Shown: positions 51,363 through 52,302 of the stretch, in pieces
How the letters are laid out: every line of letters begins with the position of its first letter
How positions within the stretch are numbered: the first letter of the stretch is position 1
NCBI GenBank assembly: GCA_016715765.1
Contig: JADJZJ010000032.1
Coordinates: 1 to 52,302 of the forward strand
Length of the DNA stretch: 52,302 bases
Direction: 5' to 3'
DNA from: Opitutaceae bacterium
GTDB lineage: Bacteria > Verrucomicrobiota > Verrucomicrobiia > Opitutales > Opitutaceae
Program-made: the position numbers and the translations under genes
The notes under the pieces: model-generated
What the model was told of the DNA's origin: nothing
Database searches by the model: none
The model's input: only the letters and a program-made list of their open reading frames with translations

Positions 51363-52267
51363 GCGGCGGCGCGCCTGACCGCGCCCGGGTGCGCGGTGCG
51401 GCGGCCGCGCTGGGTTGCTATCTGATCTGGGGGCTGGTGCCGCTATACTGGCGGCCGCTGGCGGCGGTTGATGCGCACGAACTCATCGCCCACCGGCTGG
51501 TGTGGTCGCTGGTTTTCACCGCCCCGCTGCTGTGGTGGCTGGGCGGTTTCCGGGAGGTCTTCGCCGCCCTGGGCTCCTGGCGCTCGTTCGGCCTGAACCT
51601 GGCCAGCAGCGTCCTGCTGACCACCAACTGGCTGGTCTACGTCTGGGCGGTGAATGCCGGGCATGTGATCGAATCGAGTCTCGGGTACTTCCTCGTCCCC
51701 CTCGTCAACGTCGCCCTCGGCCGGATCGTGCTGCACGAACGGCTGCGGCCGGCGCAGTGGCTGGCCATCACCTTTGCGGCGGCCGGGGTGGTGCTGCAAC
51801 TGGTGCACCTCGGACGGCTGCCCTGGATCGCGCTCAGTCTGGCCGCAACCTTCGGCACCTACGGTTTGCTGCGCAAGCGGTCGCCGCTGGGTCCGCTCTC
51901 CGGCCTGACGCTGGAAACCCTGCTGCTCGCACCCTTGGCCGCCACCCTGCTGCTGTGGCGGGCGCACGAAGGCGTCGGCGCGCTGGGCCACGCCCCGGGA
52001 ATCACCCAGGGACTCATTCTCTGCGCAGGCGTTGTCACCACCGTGCCGCTCCTGCTCTTCGCATATGGCGCCCGACGCTTACAGCTCACCACCCTGGGCC
52101 TGCTGCAATACGCCGCCCCCACCGTCCAGTTCGCGCTGGGCGTATGGGTCTACCACGAGGCCTTCGACCGGGCCCGGGCGCAGTCCTTCGCCTTCATCTG
52201 GACCGGACTGGCGCTCTATACGGCCGATGCGCTCTGGACCCAGCGGCATCGGGTGACGGGGGTGTAG
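51359..52267 (+). CDS. rarD: RarD-type EamA permease
   Basis: 302 residues with ten TM helices. The RarD signature is present: LGCYLIWGLVPLYWRPLAAVDAHELIAHRLVWSL, NWLVYVWAVNAGHVIESSLGYFLVPLVNVALGRIVLHERL and LLLFAYGARRLQLTTLGLLQYAAPTVQF. RarD proteins are inner-membrane permeases of the DMT superfamily; chloramphenicol-sensitivity links are reported, but the natural substrate is unknown. The gene follows a small lipoprotein by ATGA overlap. It ends 35 nt before the end of the window. Confidence 0.92.
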   Translation: MSGGAPDRARVRGAAAALGCYLIWGLVPLYWRPLAAVDAHELIAHRLVWSLVFTAPLLWWLGGFREVFAALGSWRSFGLNLASSVLLTTNWLVYVWAVNAGHVIESSLGYFLVPLVNVALGRIVLHERLRPAQWLAITFAAAGVVLQLVHLGRLPWIALSLAATFGTYGLLRKRSPLGPLSGLTLETLLLAPLAATLLLWRAHEGVGALGHAPGITQGLILCAGVVTTVPLLLFAYGARRLQLTTLGLLQYAAPTVQFALGVWVYHEAFDRARAQSFAFIWTGLALYTADALWTQRHRVTGV

Positions 52268-52302
52268 CGTCGACGGGGTCTTGCCACAGAAGGGCGGGTC
52301 TC

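Overview
The window reads as a chromosomal segment of a high-GC member of the Verrucomicrobiota, most likely an Opitutaceae relative. This is an inference. It rests on gene content (a small SWIB-domain protein, an Opitutus-type omega subunit, a large rhamnosidase, paired DUF3857/transglutaminase-like proteins), on the near absence of strong Shine-Dalgarno sites, and on very dense short intergenic repeats. No rRNA, tRNA, CRISPR array, phage or classical insertion sequence was found.

Layout. 0.3-6.1 kb: omega subunit, a tandem class II aldolase-like protein, a GxxExxY nuclease-like gene inside inverted repeats, and three EamA/DMT permeases. 6.6-12.3 kb: a hybrid histidine kinase, then an SPFH / DUF1737 / PH-like / ribbon-helix-helix operon whose promoter holds a 30-bp perfect palindrome, then a SWIB protein with a clear terminator. 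12.4-24.1 kb: two divergent export systems, a heterodimeric ABC exporter (minus strand) and a TetR-controlled tripartite pump (adaptor, two ATPases, two ABC-2 permeases, TolC) that carries a hidden 28-residue membrane peptide and one disrupted reading frame. 24.3-32.3 kb: MscS channel, TerC protein, DCC-family protein, two Hsp20 chaperones, an ECF sigma/anti-sigma pair and an AT-richer orphan ORF. 32.5-36.5 kb: two secreted DUF3857/transglutaminase-like proteins, one lacking the catalytic residues. 37-43 kb: a LysR regulator and a MarR-adaptor-RND pump operon. 43.4-52.3 kb: a MalY/PatB-type C-S lyase, a Dus tRNA enzyme, MarC, an alpha-L-rhamnosidase-like enzyme, an Ala/Pro-rich membrane protein with repeated LKPRL motifs, a small lipoprotein and a RarD permease.

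The functional theme is envelope transport and stress: three multidrug-type exporters, five small-molecule permeases, a mechanosensitive channel, small heat-shock proteins and sigma/anti-sigma control. Pumps sit with their own regulators in tightly coupled operons, many with 4-bp ATGA overlaps.

The most unusual layer is intergenic. Two repeat superfamilies fill nearly every gap. One is a set of hairpins of at least ten sequence classes that mostly share a GTAG foot, as REP elements do. The other is a set of inverted repeats built from purine-rich 9-10-mers; one pair brackets the GxxExxY nuclease gene, and two others form near-identical 110-nt MITE-like elements with a covarying central palindrome. 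These are the best candidates here for an undescribed mobile system.
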